Below are positions 16,781-26,468 of a stretch of 49,831 nt of DNA, piece after piece (the stretch's first letter is position 1; each line of letters opens with the position of its first letter). Source of the stretch: Ignavibacteria bacterium (GTDB lineage: Bacteria; Bacteroidota; Ignavibacteria; SZUA-365). The translations under genes and the position numbers were made by a program. The notes under the pieces were generated by a model. The model was given only the letters and a program-made list of their open reading frames with translations, made no database searches and was not told where the DNA came from. The stretch covers positions 1-49,831 of the forward strand of contig JADKJW010000020.1 of NCBI GenBank assembly GCA_016720835.1. The letters are read 5' to 3'.

Positions 16781-18607
16781 ATGAGCGGACTGATCGGCCA
16801 GACCATCGACGCGTACGAGATTCTCGGGGTGCTCGGGACGGGCGGCATGGGCATCGTCTACAAGGCGAAGGACACGACGCTCGACCGCGTCGTCGCGCTC
16901 AAGATGATGGACAGCCGCTTCGCGGACGACGAGACGTTTCTCAAGCGCTTTCAGTCCGAAGCGCGCGCGCTCGCGAAGCTGCAGCACCCGAACATCGTGT
17001 CCATCTACGCGCTTCGCGAGACGGAGCAGGGCTTTTTCCTCGCCATGGAATTCGTGGACGGCGTCACCCTTGCCGACAGAATCAGACAAGTCGGTCCGAT
17101 GCCCATCGACGCGACGATCAAGATCTTCATGCAGATTCTCGTCGCGCTGGAGCATGCGCACAACGCGGGCATCATCCACCGCGACATCAAGCCGAGCAAC
17201 ATCATGCTGGCGACGGAGGATCTGGTCAAGGTCACCGATTTCGGCCTCGCCAAGATCCAGCAGGCCTCCGCGATGACGATGACGATGGGCACGGCGGGCA
17301 CGCTGTACTACATGTCGCCGGAGCAGATCCGCGGACTCGCGAACGTCGACAAGCGCGGCGACATCTATTCGCTGGGCATGACGCTGTACGAGGCCATCAG
17401 CGGAAGCGTTCCGTTCGCCGAGGACTTCACCGATTTTTCCGTGCGAAAGGCCATTGTCGACGGGGATATTCCCGCGCTCGACAAGGTGAAGCCCGACGTC
17501 CCGAAGGGCCTCTCCAGGATCGTGATGAAGGCGATGGAGAAGGATCCCGAGAAGCGGTACCAGACGGCCATGGACATGTGTTCCGCGCTTGCCGATCTGG
17601 ATCTGGAGACGGTCGGCGCCCGGCCCGGCGCCGGCGCGGCAACCGTCTTCATGCCCGAAGCGCGTCCCCCCGCGCGTTCGCGGAAGGGCCTGTGGATCGC
17701 CGTTGTCTCGGTGATCCTGCTCGGCATCGCCGGATTGTCCTACGGATACTTCACGTCGAAGTCCCCGTCCGGTGAACGCGGGGGAACCGCGGAGACCCTC
17801 CCGGAGAGCCCGGCGAAAACCGAACCGGTTGCGGGCGCGCGGGCCCTGCTTTCGGTGGAGACGAATCCCGCCGATGCGGCGGTCACCGTCAACGGCCAGG
17901 ACATGGGCACCGCGCCGATGAAGGAATTCGCCATCCCGCCCGGCACGCTGCGCATCGTGGCGTCGCGCGACGGCTTCCTGACGAAGGACACCACGATCAC
18001 GGTCGCGGCGAACGAACGCGCGTCGCTCGCCCTCGCGCTGCTCGCGCGTGCCTCCATGAGCGACGCCCCCGTCGCGCCGAAGCCCGTGCAGCCGAAACGC
18101 GAGCCGCCGCGCGAGCCGAAGGCCGAAGCGCCTCCCGCGTCGACGACCGTGGGCAAGCTGGCGGTCATGCTGTTCCCCTCGGGGAAGGTGACGGTGGACG
18201 GGGTGTCCCGCAGCGCCGACGCGTCGCAGGCGGCGATGTTCGATCTCGCGGCGGGGACGCGCAGCATCACCGTGACGCATCCCCAGTACGGAACGAAGAA
18301 GGTGAGCGTCGCGATCGAGGGGAAGATGCGCAGCGTCTCGTACTACTTCGAGCAATCGATCACCATCCTCGTCAAGCCCGTGTTCGGCAACATCAGCGTC
18401 AACGGCGAAACCATCGGCCTCTTCTCCTCGAAGGTGCTGACGAAGGGTCCCGGCCGCTACACCATTTCGGTCATGAAAGAAGGATACACCGTGGAAAGTA
18501 CCATGCTGAACGGACGCGCGACGGGCGCGGGGCCGCAGACCATCACGGTGGAGCCGGGCGAGCAGAAGCGCGATATCCGGGTGATCTTCTCGCTGAAGGA
18601 AAAATGA
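16781..18607 (+). CDS. Transmembrane Ser/Thr protein kinase with PEGA-type C-terminal domains
   Basis: This 608-residue protein has a kinase domain at about 10-275: glycine loop GTGGMGIVYKAK, Lys41 in VALKMM, catalytic HRDIKPSN, DFGLAK, and MSPEQ in the activation segment. A juxtamembrane stretch contains T288-V-F-M. A single membrane helix follows (about 303-325). The C-terminal part has PEGA-like beta domains (ETNPADAAVTVNGQDMG, FGNISVNGETIG), expected outside the cytoplasm. It is thus a PknB-style receptor kinase that could sense periplasmic or envelope state and phosphorylate cytoplasmic FHA and redox partners. ATG 16781 begins MSGLIGQTIDAYEIL, the normal start for this family; longer in-frame forms overlap the phosphatase. 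Confidence 0.95.
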   Translation: MSGLIGQTIDAYEILGVLGTGGMGIVYKAKDTTLDRVVALKMMDSRFADDETFLKRFQSEARALAKLQHPNIVSIYALRETEQGFFLAMEFVDGVTLADRIRQVGPMPIDATIKIFMQILVALEHAHNAGIIHRDIKPSNIMLATEDLVKVTDFGLAKIQQASAMTMTMGTAGTLYYMSPEQIRGLANVDKRGDIYSLGMTLYEAISGSVPFAEDFTDFSVRKAIVDGDIPALDKVKPDVPKGLSRIVMKAMEKDPEKRYQTAMDMCSALADLDLETVGARPGAGAATVFMPEARPPARSRKGLWIAVVSVILLGIAGLSYGYFTSKSPSGERGGTAETLPESPAKTEPVAGARALLSVETNPADAAVTVNGQDMGTAPMKEFAIPPGTLRIVASRDGFLTKDTTITVAANERASLALALLARASMSDAPVAPKPVQPKREPPREPKAEAPPASTTVGKLAVMLFPSGKVTVDGVSRSADASQAAMFDLAAGTRSITVTHPQYGTKKVSVAIEGKMRSVSYYFEQSITILVKPVFGNISVNGETIGLFSSKVLTKGPGRYTISVMKEGYTVESTMLNGRATGAGPQTITVEPGEQKRDIRVIFSLKEK

Positions 18608-18656
18608 TCAGTTGAAATTTCTCGATGGCCATTCACATAGAACGGAGTACTCTCGT

Positions 18657-19718
18657 ATGAACAGCATAGTCATTTCCCCCACGATCGCACGTTTCGCACG
18701 CGCGGGCGTCGCGGCGCTCGCGAGCCTGCTTTTCCTCGCCGTGTTCGCGCCGCGCGCCGCGGCGCAGCCGGTCGCGGAGACGCGGACGAAAATGCAGAAG
18801 GCCCTCGAATACTATAACACCGCCTACAACGACGAGGCGATCGCGCTGCTCACGGAGCTCGCCCAGGACGCCGCGGTGACGAAGGAGGACAAGACGCAGG
18901 TGTTCCTGCTGCTCAGTCGCTGTTACTTCGCCAAGGACATGCTCGACAAATCGAAATGGGCCCTCGGGAGCCTCGCCGCCCTCGCGCCTCCCCGCATCGA
19001 ACTCGATCCCGAGAAGGAATGCCCGCAGATCGTGAAGATGTATTACTCCGTCTGGAAGGAAAACACGGGCAGCGCGGCCATCGAGCGGCCGGATCCCGGC
19101 ATCCAGACCATCGCCATCCTCGACTTCAAGAACCGGCTGATCGGCGACGACATGAAAAAGTACGATCCGCTGGAAGGCGGTTTTGCCGATCTCCTGATCA
19201 GCCAGTTGAGCGGACTCGTCAATCTCAAAGTCGTGGAGCGCGAGCGCATCGCGTGGATCCTCCAGGAAATCGGCCTCGAGAACGATCCCGGCAAGTTCGA
19301 CCAGGCGACCGCCGTGCGCGTCGGCAAGCAGCTCGGCGTCAACGCGGTGCTCTTCGGAAGCTACATCGGCTTCCCGGGCAAGATGAAGCTGAGCACGCGG
19401 CTCGTGAAGGTGGAGACGAGCGAGATCCTCGCCACCGAGGTCGTCAGCGGCGACATCGACGACTTCGACGAACTGACGGCCAGGCTCGGCGCGAACATCG
19501 CGAAGAAGATCAACGTGTCCGTCACCGAAAAGGCGGTGCTCGACAAATCGCCCACGAAGTCGCTCGACGCGATGCTGCTCTACGCCGACGGCGTGACGCT
19601 CTACGAGAAGGGCGATTACAAATCCGCCTTCAGCAAATTCCAGCAGGCGATGGAACTCGACCCGACCTTCGAGAAGGCCAGGAAGCGCATTGAGAGCCTG
19701 AAGCCGCTGATCGGATAG
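18657..19718 (+). CDS. Exported CsgG-like protein with a terminal TPR-like motif
   Basis: This protein has about 353 residues with a signal peptide ending near APRAAAQ. An N-terminal helical repeat region (about 35-120) precedes a CsgG/TolB-N-like fold: TIAILDFKN, FADLLISQLS, LKVVERERI, ILQEIGL, GVNAVLFGSYIG. The tail (DAMLLYADGVTLYEKGDYKSAFSKFQQAMELDP) is one TPR. CsgG relatives form outer-membrane pores or act in the periplasm. An upstream TTG (18612) would extend the frame, but ATG 18657 has GGAG at 18644-18647 and begins directly before a signal peptide. It follows the kinase closely, so an envelope partner of its PEGA domains is possible. Confidence 0.78.
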   Translation: MNSIVISPTIARFARAGVAALASLLFLAVFAPRAAAQPVAETRTKMQKALEYYNTAYNDEAIALLTELAQDAAVTKEDKTQVFLLLSRCYFAKDMLDKSKWALGSLAALAPPRIELDPEKECPQIVKMYYSVWKENTGSAAIERPDPGIQTIAILDFKNRLIGDDMKKYDPLEGGFADLLISQLSGLVNLKVVERERIAWILQEIGLENDPGKFDQATAVRVGKQLGVNAVLFGSYIGFPGKMKLSTRLVKVETSEILATEVVSGDIDDFDELTARLGANIAKKINVSVTEKAVLDKSPTKSLDAMLLYADGVTLYEKGDYKSAFSKFQQAMELDPTFEKARKRIESLKPLIG

Positions 19719-19723
19719 CCGGC

Positions 19724-21034
19724 ATGACACGGCACGGTATCGCCTGGCGCGCGGGACTCTCGCTCGCCGCGCTGCTCCTTGTTTCGTCCTGCGCCTCCGT
19801 GCGCACCGGCGAGAAGATCGAGGACTATCGCGACGACGTCTCCCGGCTCGAAAACATCCTGCAGATCAACCCGCAGAACGCCGAAGCCCTCCGCGATCTC
19901 GGTGTCATCTCCTTTCGCACGGGGCAGTATCCGCGCGCGAAGGACCTCCTCAAGCGCGCCATCGCGCTCAACATCCGCGACGCGAAGACCCTCTTCCACT
20001 ACGGGATGGCCCTGGAGCAGGAGAACGACACGCAGGGCGCGCTGGCCGCGTACATCACGTACACCGACTACTCCGTGTTCTCGGCCTACCGCCGCCTGCT
20101 GGAAGGCCGCTACCACGCGCTCACGAAGGAACTCATCCGCGCGCAGTTCAAGACGCTGATCACGCAGGAACTGCTATTGACGGACGCCGACGCCGCGCCC
20201 AATACCGTCGCCGTCTTTCCGCTGCTCTACAGCGGCGGACCCGCGAAGTACGCGGCGCTCGGGAAAGGCCTGAGCGAGCTGTTCATCACGGATCTCGGAC
20301 AGGTCGCCAGCCTGCGGCTCGTCGAGCGCATCCGCGTGCAGGAACTGGTCGACGAACTGCAGCTCTCCAATTCCGCGCTTGTCGACACGGCCACCGCGCC
20401 GCGGCTCGGGCGGCTGATGAAGGCGGGACAGATCGTCGCGGGCAGCTTCAACGTCTCGCCCGACGACGTGCTGCTGCTCAACGTCCAGTCGGGGAGCGTG
20501 CAGCGCGGGAAGCCGGGCGCGTCCTTCGCGCGCAAGGACGATCTCTCGAAGCTCTTCCGACTGCAGAAGGACGCGGTGTTCGATCTGCTCGGCAGGCTCG
20601 GCATCGACATCACGCCCGCCGAGCGCGACCGCATCGCGCGGAACCCCACGGCGAACGTGCAGGCCTTCACGCTCTATTCCATCGGCCTCGAGAAGGAGGA
20701 CGTGCGCGATTTCCTCGGCGCGCGCGCCTACTACCAGGAGGCCGTCGCCCTCGACAAGAATTTCCAGCTCGCCGCGAAGCGGGCCGAGATGATGGACGCC
20801 CTGATCCAGGCGGGCACGAAGGAGAAAGCGATGGCGAGCAGCCGAGAGATCGAGTCGCGCTCGGGGCGCTTCCCGGTGGACGCGCTCGTAACCACGCGCA
20901 TGATGACGCTGATGTCGAATGCGGGCATATATCCGCTCAATGGCTCGGACGAGCGCGCGGCGCCGTCGGACGCCTACCGCGCGCCCGCGCCGATTCTCAC
21001 GCTCCGCGAACCGCCTCCGCCACCCATTCGCTGA
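19724..21034 (+). CDS. TPR and CsgG-like lipoprotein
   Basis: This 436-residue protein has a clear lipoprotein signal (LLLVSSC, Cys about residue 23). TPR repeats follow (about 40-110: INPQNAEALRDLGVISFRTGQYPRAKDLLKRAI-type pattern). The middle (about 145-300) is CsgG-like: TVAVFPLLY, GLSELFITDLGQV, LRLVERIRVQELVDEL, AGQIVAGSF. A last TPR-like helix pair and a Pro-rich tail end the protein. It starts 6 bases after the preceding CsgG-like gene, which it parallels in domain content, so the pair probably works together at the outer membrane. The operon probably ends here, since a gap of about 100 bp follows. Confidence 0.8.
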   Translation: MTRHGIAWRAGLSLAALLLVSSCASVRTGEKIEDYRDDVSRLENILQINPQNAEALRDLGVISFRTGQYPRAKDLLKRAIALNIRDAKTLFHYGMALEQENDTQGALAAYITYTDYSVFSAYRRLLEGRYHALTKELIRAQFKTLITQELLLTDADAAPNTVAVFPLLYSGGPAKYAALGKGLSELFITDLGQVASLRLVERIRVQELVDELQLSNSALVDTATAPRLGRLMKAGQIVAGSFNVSPDDVLLLNVQSGSVQRGKPGASFARKDDLSKLFRLQKDAVFDLLGRLGIDITPAERDRIARNPTANVQAFTLYSIGLEKEDVRDFLGARAYYQEAVALDKNFQLAAKRAEMMDALIQAGTKEKAMASSREIESRSGRFPVDALVTTRMMTLMSNAGIYPLNGSDERAAPSDAYRAPAPILTLREPPPPPIR

Positions 21035-21140
21035 CATCACGCGGACGCAGTGCCTGCGTGCGCGGCAGCGTCGCGCTGCAGCATCATGTTTCTGGAAAAA
21101 CCGACCACCCATACACCACGAAATTCCCATCGGATGCCGC

Positions 21141-24100
21141 ATGAAATGGTTATATAGTCTTCCCGTCACGCTGTCCCTGCTCGCCGTCCTTCTGGGCGGC
21201 ACGGCGTCGGCGCAGAATTTCTGGGTGCCGGTGGCGTCTCCCGGCAGCCTGAACATCGACTTCCTCGTGACGCATCCCTCGAATTACCTTTTCGCCGCAA
21301 GCAAGCAGAGCGGCGTCTGGAAGTCCACCAACAGGGGCGCGACCTGGTCGGTTTCCGGTTTCGCTTCCATGCCGGTGCTGGCGATCGGGGCGAATCCCGT
21401 CTCGGGCATGCTTCATGTGTCGACCGGGGCGGGCTATTACACTTCGACGGATGACGGCGCGTCATGGCAACCGATCGTCAATTCGCCGCTCAATATCGTT
21501 CCCGTGCGCAGCTACGCATTCCGGTCGGCGGATGTTCTCTATGCGGGGACGCTGTACTTGCCGACGTTCGGTGACGCAAAGGCATACAAGTCCACGGACG
21601 GGGGGATGTCGTGGCAGGAAAAATTCCGGAAACCGAAAGAGATGTCCTGCATGATCGTCAACCGGGCAAATGGAAATCTGTTTGTCGGAGTGAGGGACAG
21701 TGGCATCTATCGAAGCGCGGACGACATCGTGTTCGTCAAGTCCAACGCCGGATTGAAAAGCCTCGTGCCCATCTGCATGGCATCGAACTCCCAGGGGCAC
21801 ATTTTCGTGAGCACCGTGACGGAGGGTGTGTACAGGTCCACCAACAACGGCGGGTTATGGACGGCGATGGGAGCGGGTCTCGGCAGCCTTGAAGTGCACG
21901 ATCTGTTGATCAACGACGCCGACGACATCTTCGCCGCCACGGATGCGGGCGTGTACCGCTCGGTGAACAACGGTGCGACCTGGCAGCCGCTGAACAGCGG
22001 CCTGGCATTCCCCGGGGTGCTCGCCCTTGCGAAGAACGAGGAGGGCATCCTCTTTGCCGGCGGCGTGTACGGAAGCACGCACAGGAGCCGCGCCTCCACC
22101 GAGGTGCAGTTCGTCCTGCAGCAGCGGAATTACTCCTTCGGCGACGTGCCGGTGGGAGGCGCCGCACAGGTGCCCGTCACGGTGGTCAACGGCGGAACAA
22201 AACCACTGGTGATCTCTTCCATCAGGACCTCCAACGCAGTGTTCACCGCCGTGCCGTCCGCCCTCACCATTCCGGGGTTAAGCAGCCGCGACGTCATGCT
22301 GGAATTCTCGCCGCGAGACATCGGCGCGCAGGTGACCGACCTGATCTTCACGCACAACGGATTCTCGTCCGAGGACACCGCCCGCGCCATCGGCAACGGC
22401 GTGGCGCCGTTGTTCGACGCGAATCCGACGACGCTCGCCTTCGGCGGAATTCCGGCGGGGCAATCGGACATCCAGAGCATTGTCGTGTCCAATCCTGGCC
22501 GCTATCCACTCACCATTACCGACGTGGTGAGCGACAATGCGGTGTTCATCGTGTCGCCCACCGACGCGATCATTCCCATTGGAGCACAGCAGACCTTTCA
22601 GGTGACCTTTTTTCCGCAGGCATCGACCGCATACACCGGCCGGCTCGTGTTTTACAGCGATGCGCAGAGCGCGCCGGATTCCATCCTCGTGACGGGACGC
22701 GGCGTCGCGCCCGATATCCGCGTCAATCCCAGGCAGGTCAGTTTCGGCGACGTGCCCGTCGGCCAGATCGCGCACGACACGCTGATCGTCACGAATCCCG
22801 GAGGTGCGGATCTGCTGCTGCAATCCCTGGAAGTCGGCAACCTCGTGTTCTCCGCCGAATTGCCCGGGACTGTGGTCACGCCGAACGGAACACTCCGCAT
22901 CCCGGTCGCGTTTCAGCCGCTTGCGCCGGGAATGCAGCAGGGCAATCTCACGATCTACAACAACACGGGTACGCCCGTCGATATTCCGCTGGACGGCACC
23001 AGCGTCGCCGCGGAATTCGTGGCCGACCGCTCGGACATCGATTTCGGCAATGTCACCACCTCTTCGAGCAAGACGGACAGCGTGCTCGTGACGAACACGG
23101 GAAACTTCCCCCTTTTCGTTCAGAACGCGACAACCGACGCGCCTTTCTCCGTCGTGCCCGACGCCGCGTCCATCGAGCCGCAGGAATCGCGCCTGTTCCG
23201 CGTGCGCTTCAGTCCCTCCTCGCCTGGTCCGTCGGCGGGTGCGCTGAAATTCACCAGCAATGCCCCCGGTTCGCCGCACAGCGTGCGGCTGAAGGGCAAC
23301 GGCAGCTCGTCGCAGGTCCCGTCCTTCGCGGCGGCGCCAGCCTCGCTCGATTTCGGCGACGTGGTAGTGACGCAATTGAAGAGGGACACCGTCCTCGTGC
23401 GAAACACCGGGACGGCGCCCCTCGTCATCAGCGCCGTGCAGGCCTCGCCGGGCGAATTCTTCGTGAGTCCGGGCGGCGGCACCGTGCAGCCGGGCGGCGC
23501 GCTCGCGTTCGCCGTCAGCTTCATTCCGCAGTCGCTCGGCGTCAAGAGCGGCGTCGTGCGCTTCACGCACAATGCGGGAGCGGGACTCGACTCCGTGCCC
23601 GTCGCCGGGAGGGGAGTGCCGGCCCTGCGTCCGATGTACCAGCGCACGCCGGCGGCGTTCTCGATACAGTCGACCGTGATCGGCTCCTCGCGTGCCGACA
23701 CCGTCGTAGTGCGCAATCCCGGCACGGCGTTGCTGAAGGTGACCGCGGTCACGAGCAGCAACACCGCGTTTTCCGTCCTTCCAAACAAGGCCGATATCGA
23801 CACGCAGAAGTCGGCCTCGTTCATCATCACATTCACTCCGAAGACAGCGGGCCTGCAGAATGCGGAGATCGTCTTCACGCACAACGCCTCCCTGACTCCC
23901 GACACGCTGCGCGTCACGCAGCGCGGGGCGGATCCCGCGTTGCCGGTTTTCGCCGTGTCGAGGGTCGAGGTGAACCTCGGCGAGCTTCCGCTGGGGAGCA
24001 CGAGGCGCGACAGCGTCATCGTGTCGAATCCCGGCACCGCGCCGCTCGTGATTTCCTCGATCGCCGCGGACAGACAGGGCTTCACCGTTTCCCCGCCTTC

Positions 24101-26468
24101 CATGACGCTGGCGCCGGGCGACGCGCGAGCCTGCATGATCGACTTCTCTCCCTCCGTCGCAGGTGTGCAGAAAAGCATCCTGACCTTCACGCACAACGGC
24201 ACGCCGCCGTCGGCGCAGGTCGTGCTCACCGGCATCGGCGTCGACACCGCGAGCATCCGGCCGGCGTTCGCGCTGACGCCGCAGGCCATCGAGTTTCCCG
24301 GTGTGACGATCGGCAACACCGTCACGGATTCCGTCTTCGTGGAGAATCCCGGGACGGGCATGCTCGACATCCGCGTCATCTCGTCGTCGAATCCCGTGTT
24401 CTCCATCCGGCCGTCCGCGCCCCTGTCCATCGCTCCGGGCGACCGCCGCGCCTTCGCCGTGACGTTCGCCCCGACGGCGGCGCAGAACGAGGCGGGCGTG
24501 ATCATTTTCGAGAATAACGCCGATTCGACTTCCAACGCGGTCTGGCTTTCCGGCTCCGGCTTCGAGTCGAGGATTCAGATTTCAACAGATCATTTGAACT
24601 TCGGCGAAGTGGAACTCGGCCTCTCGCGCGATGATACCGTGCGTGTCACGAACCTCTCGGAATTTCCGCTCACCATTTCCTCGGCCGCGTCCACCGATCC
24701 GCAGTTCATCGTCACCCCCGGGCAGGCGACCCTGGCAACCTTCGAGGAACGCAGCTTCGTCGTGCGATTCAGCCCCGCATCCGTGGGCGCGCAGGAAGCG
24801 ACGGTCACCTTCACACACGACGCGAGCGCCGAGCCGTTTGACGTGACGGTCACCGGCATCGGCGTGGCCTCGGCGATACAGGTGACGGCGGGCGACGGCA
24901 GGGAAGGCGCCGGCATTCCGTTGCGCATCACGCTGCCATCCGGCTTTCCCGCGACCTCGACCCTCGCGCACTTCCGTGTGGCGGGGAAGAGCGGCTATGA
25001 TTCGATTCCGCTGACGTCGTCGGGCGCGGAGTTCGCAGGGAACATTCCGGCCGGGGCGGTCGGCCTCCGCGGCGTGGAGTACTACGTCGCCGTGACGAAC
25101 GGGAGCGGCGATTCGCTGTTCTATCCGTCGGTCGATCCCCGCGGAAAGCCCGCCTTCCTCAGCGTCGCCGTCGATCGCGCGCCGTTTCCGGGCGCGATGC
25201 AACGCGAAACCTATCGCATGATTTCCGTCCCCGCGGCCCTGCGCAGCGCGCTGCCGCTGTCCGTCCTGTCCGACGATCTCGGTCCCTACAACACCCGTCA
25301 CTGGCGCCTTTTCCACTGGGAGAACGACGCGTACGCGGAATTGCCGGCGGTGCGGGCCGCGCTGCTTCCCGGCGCGGCGATGTGGCTCGTGACCTACGAC
25401 GGCGCGGGCTTCGACATCGATTCCGCCGCGTCCGTCAATACGAGCGGGATCAACCAGATCGTGCTGCAGCCGGGCTGGAATCAGATCGCGTCGCCCTACG
25501 CCTTTCCGGTCGCGTGGGACGCCATCCTCGCCGCCAACGGCACAAGCGGCGACGAGATATCGAACCCGTATTTCTTCGACGGCAACGAGTACGCGCCCGG
25601 ACGCCAGGCGATGCAGGCCTGGGAGGGGTACTTCGTGTACAATTCGCTGTCGACGGCGATGGTCCTCGTCATTCCGCCCGAGGAGGCGCCGCCCGGCCTG
25701 CTCAAGCGCGGCATCGATGCCCCCGTCGCGGAGGACCCCGCGAGCAGCCTGCAGCTCGTCGCGCGATTCTCGCCGTCCGGCGTCGTGGAGCGGCACAACT
25801 TCGTCGGCTTCACACGGGGCGAGGCGCGGGCGTCGACGCAGCTCAGCGCGATGGAACCGCCGCCGGCTCCGGATCAGCAGCGGCTGTCCATCCTGCGCGG
25901 TCCGCAGCGCGTGATGGAATCCTTCCTCCCCGACGACGGGGGAGGCGCGTCGTGGGACCTGCTGCTCTCCTCGCCGGTGACCACTTCCTGCGTGCTGTCG
26001 TTGACGCAGCGAGGCGACTATCCCGCGCGCTACCGCGCGTATCTGTTCGATCTCGACGCGGGGCGCGCCATCGGTCTCGGCGGAGTGACAGCGGACATAG
26101 GGACGTTCGCTTCCGAACGCCGGCTGCGGCTCGTCATCGGGACCGAGGCGTATGCCCGCGCGCACAGCGACGGCATCGCCCTGCAGCCCCTCGACTTCGC
26201 GGCGGAGGAGCCCTCGCCGAATCCCTCGCGCGACGCCGTCACCATTCGCTACTCGCTCGACGCGCGCGCTTCGGTCACGGTGGACGTGTACGACCGCCTC
26301 GGCCGTCTCGTGCGCGCGCTGGCGCGAAGCGAGCATGTTTCGGGAGTCTACAACGTCGTCTGGGACGGTCTCGACGACCGGGGGCGTCCCGCGGAGAGCG
26401 GCGTCTATTTCTGCCGCATTACGGCGGGCGAACGCGTGCTCGTGAGGAGGATCGTCCATGTCTACTAG
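21141..26468 (+). CDS. Giant secreted protein: sortilin/BNR-like repeats, nine choice-of-anchor D (ASH) domains, T9SS C-terminal domain
   Basis: The protein has about 1775 residues with a signal peptide ending ASAQ. Residues about 25-320 contain BNR-like repeats (STNRGATW, STDDGASW, SVNNGATW). Nine roughly 100-residue beta domains follow, each with an xFGxVxxG..DTVxVxNxGxxPL start and an FTHNA..GxGV end. A further mixed region, then a C-terminal type IX secretion/FlgD-like domain (PSPNPSRDAVTIRYSL...SGVYFCRI..RRIVHVY), completes it. It is likely exported by the T9SS and attached to or released from the surface. ATG 21141 was chosen because it begins a signal peptide; 74 codons upstream overlap the previous gene in another frame. 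The ASH domains may bind partners or only act as spacers. Confidence 0.88.
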   Translation: MKWLYSLPVTLSLLAVLLGGTASAQNFWVPVASPGSLNIDFLVTHPSNYLFAASKQSGVWKSTNRGATWSVSGFASMPVLAIGANPVSGMLHVSTGAGYYTSTDDGASWQPIVNSPLNIVPVRSYAFRSADVLYAGTLYLPTFGDAKAYKSTDGGMSWQEKFRKPKEMSCMIVNRANGNLFVGVRDSGIYRSADDIVFVKSNAGLKSLVPICMASNSQGHIFVSTVTEGVYRSTNNGGLWTAMGAGLGSLEVHDLLINDADDIFAATDAGVYRSVNNGATWQPLNSGLAFPGVLALAKNEEGILFAGGVYGSTHRSRASTEVQFVLQQRNYSFGDVPVGGAAQVPVTVVNGGTKPLVISSIRTSNAVFTAVPSALTIPGLSSRDVMLEFSPRDIGAQVTDLIFTHNGFSSEDTARAIGNGVAPLFDANPTTLAFGGIPAGQSDIQSIVVSNPGRYPLTITDVVSDNAVFIVSPTDAIIPIGAQQTFQVTFFPQASTAYTGRLVFYSDAQSAPDSILVTGRGVAPDIRVNPRQVSFGDVPVGQIAHDTLIVTNPGGADLLLQSLEVGNLVFSAELPGTVVTPNGTLRIPVAFQPLAPGMQQGNLTIYNNTGTPVDIPLDGTSVAAEFVADRSDIDFGNVTTSSSKTDSVLVTNTGNFPLFVQNATTDAPFSVVPDAASIEPQESRLFRVRFSPSSPGPSAGALKFTSNAPGSPHSVRLKGNGSSSQVPSFAAAPASLDFGDVVVTQLKRDTVLVRNTGTAPLVISAVQASPGEFFVSPGGGTVQPGGALAFAVSFIPQSLGVKSGVVRFTHNAGAGLDSVPVAGRGVPALRPMYQRTPAAFSIQSTVIGSSRADTVVVRNPGTALLKVTAVTSSNTAFSVLPNKADIDTQKSASFIITFTPKTAGLQNAEIVFTHNASLTPDTLRVTQRGADPALPVFAVSRVEVNLGELPLGSTRRDSVIVSNPGTAPLVISSIAADRQGFTVSPPSMTLAPGDARACMIDFSPSVAGVQKSILTFTHNGTPPSAQVVLTGIGVDTASIRPAFALTPQAIEFPGVTIGNTVTDSVFVENPGTGMLDIRVISSSNPVFSIRPSAPLSIAPGDRRAFAVTFAPTAAQNEAGVIIFENNADSTSNAVWLSGSGFESRIQISTDHLNFGEVELGLSRDDTVRVTNLSEFPLTISSAASTDPQFIVTPGQATLATFEERSFVVRFSPASVGAQEATVTFTHDASAEPFDVTVTGIGVASAIQVTAGDGREGAGIPLRITLPSGFPATSTLAHFRVAGKSGYDSIPLTSSGAEFAGNIPAGAVGLRGVEYYVAVTNGSGDSLFYPSVDPRGKPAFLSVAVDRAPFPGAMQRETYRMISVPAALRSALPLSVLSDDLGPYNTRHWRLFHWENDAYAELPAVRAALLPGAAMWLVTYDGAGFDIDSAASVNTSGINQIVLQPGWNQIASPYAFPVAWDAILAANGTSGDEISNPYFFDGNEYAPGRQAMQAWEGYFVYNSLSTAMVLVIPPEEAPPGLLKRGIDAPVAEDPASSLQLVARFSPSGVVERHNFVGFTRGEARASTQLSAMEPPPAPDQQRLSILRGPQRVMESFLPDDGGGASWDLLLSSPVTTSCVLSLTQRGDYPARYRAYLFDLDAGRAIGLGGVTADIGTFASERRLRLVIGTEAYARAHSDGIALQPLDFAAEEPSPNPSRDAVTIRYSLDARASVTVDVYDRLGRLVRALARSEHVSGVYNVVWDGLDDRGRPAESGVYFCRITAGERVLVRRIVHVY

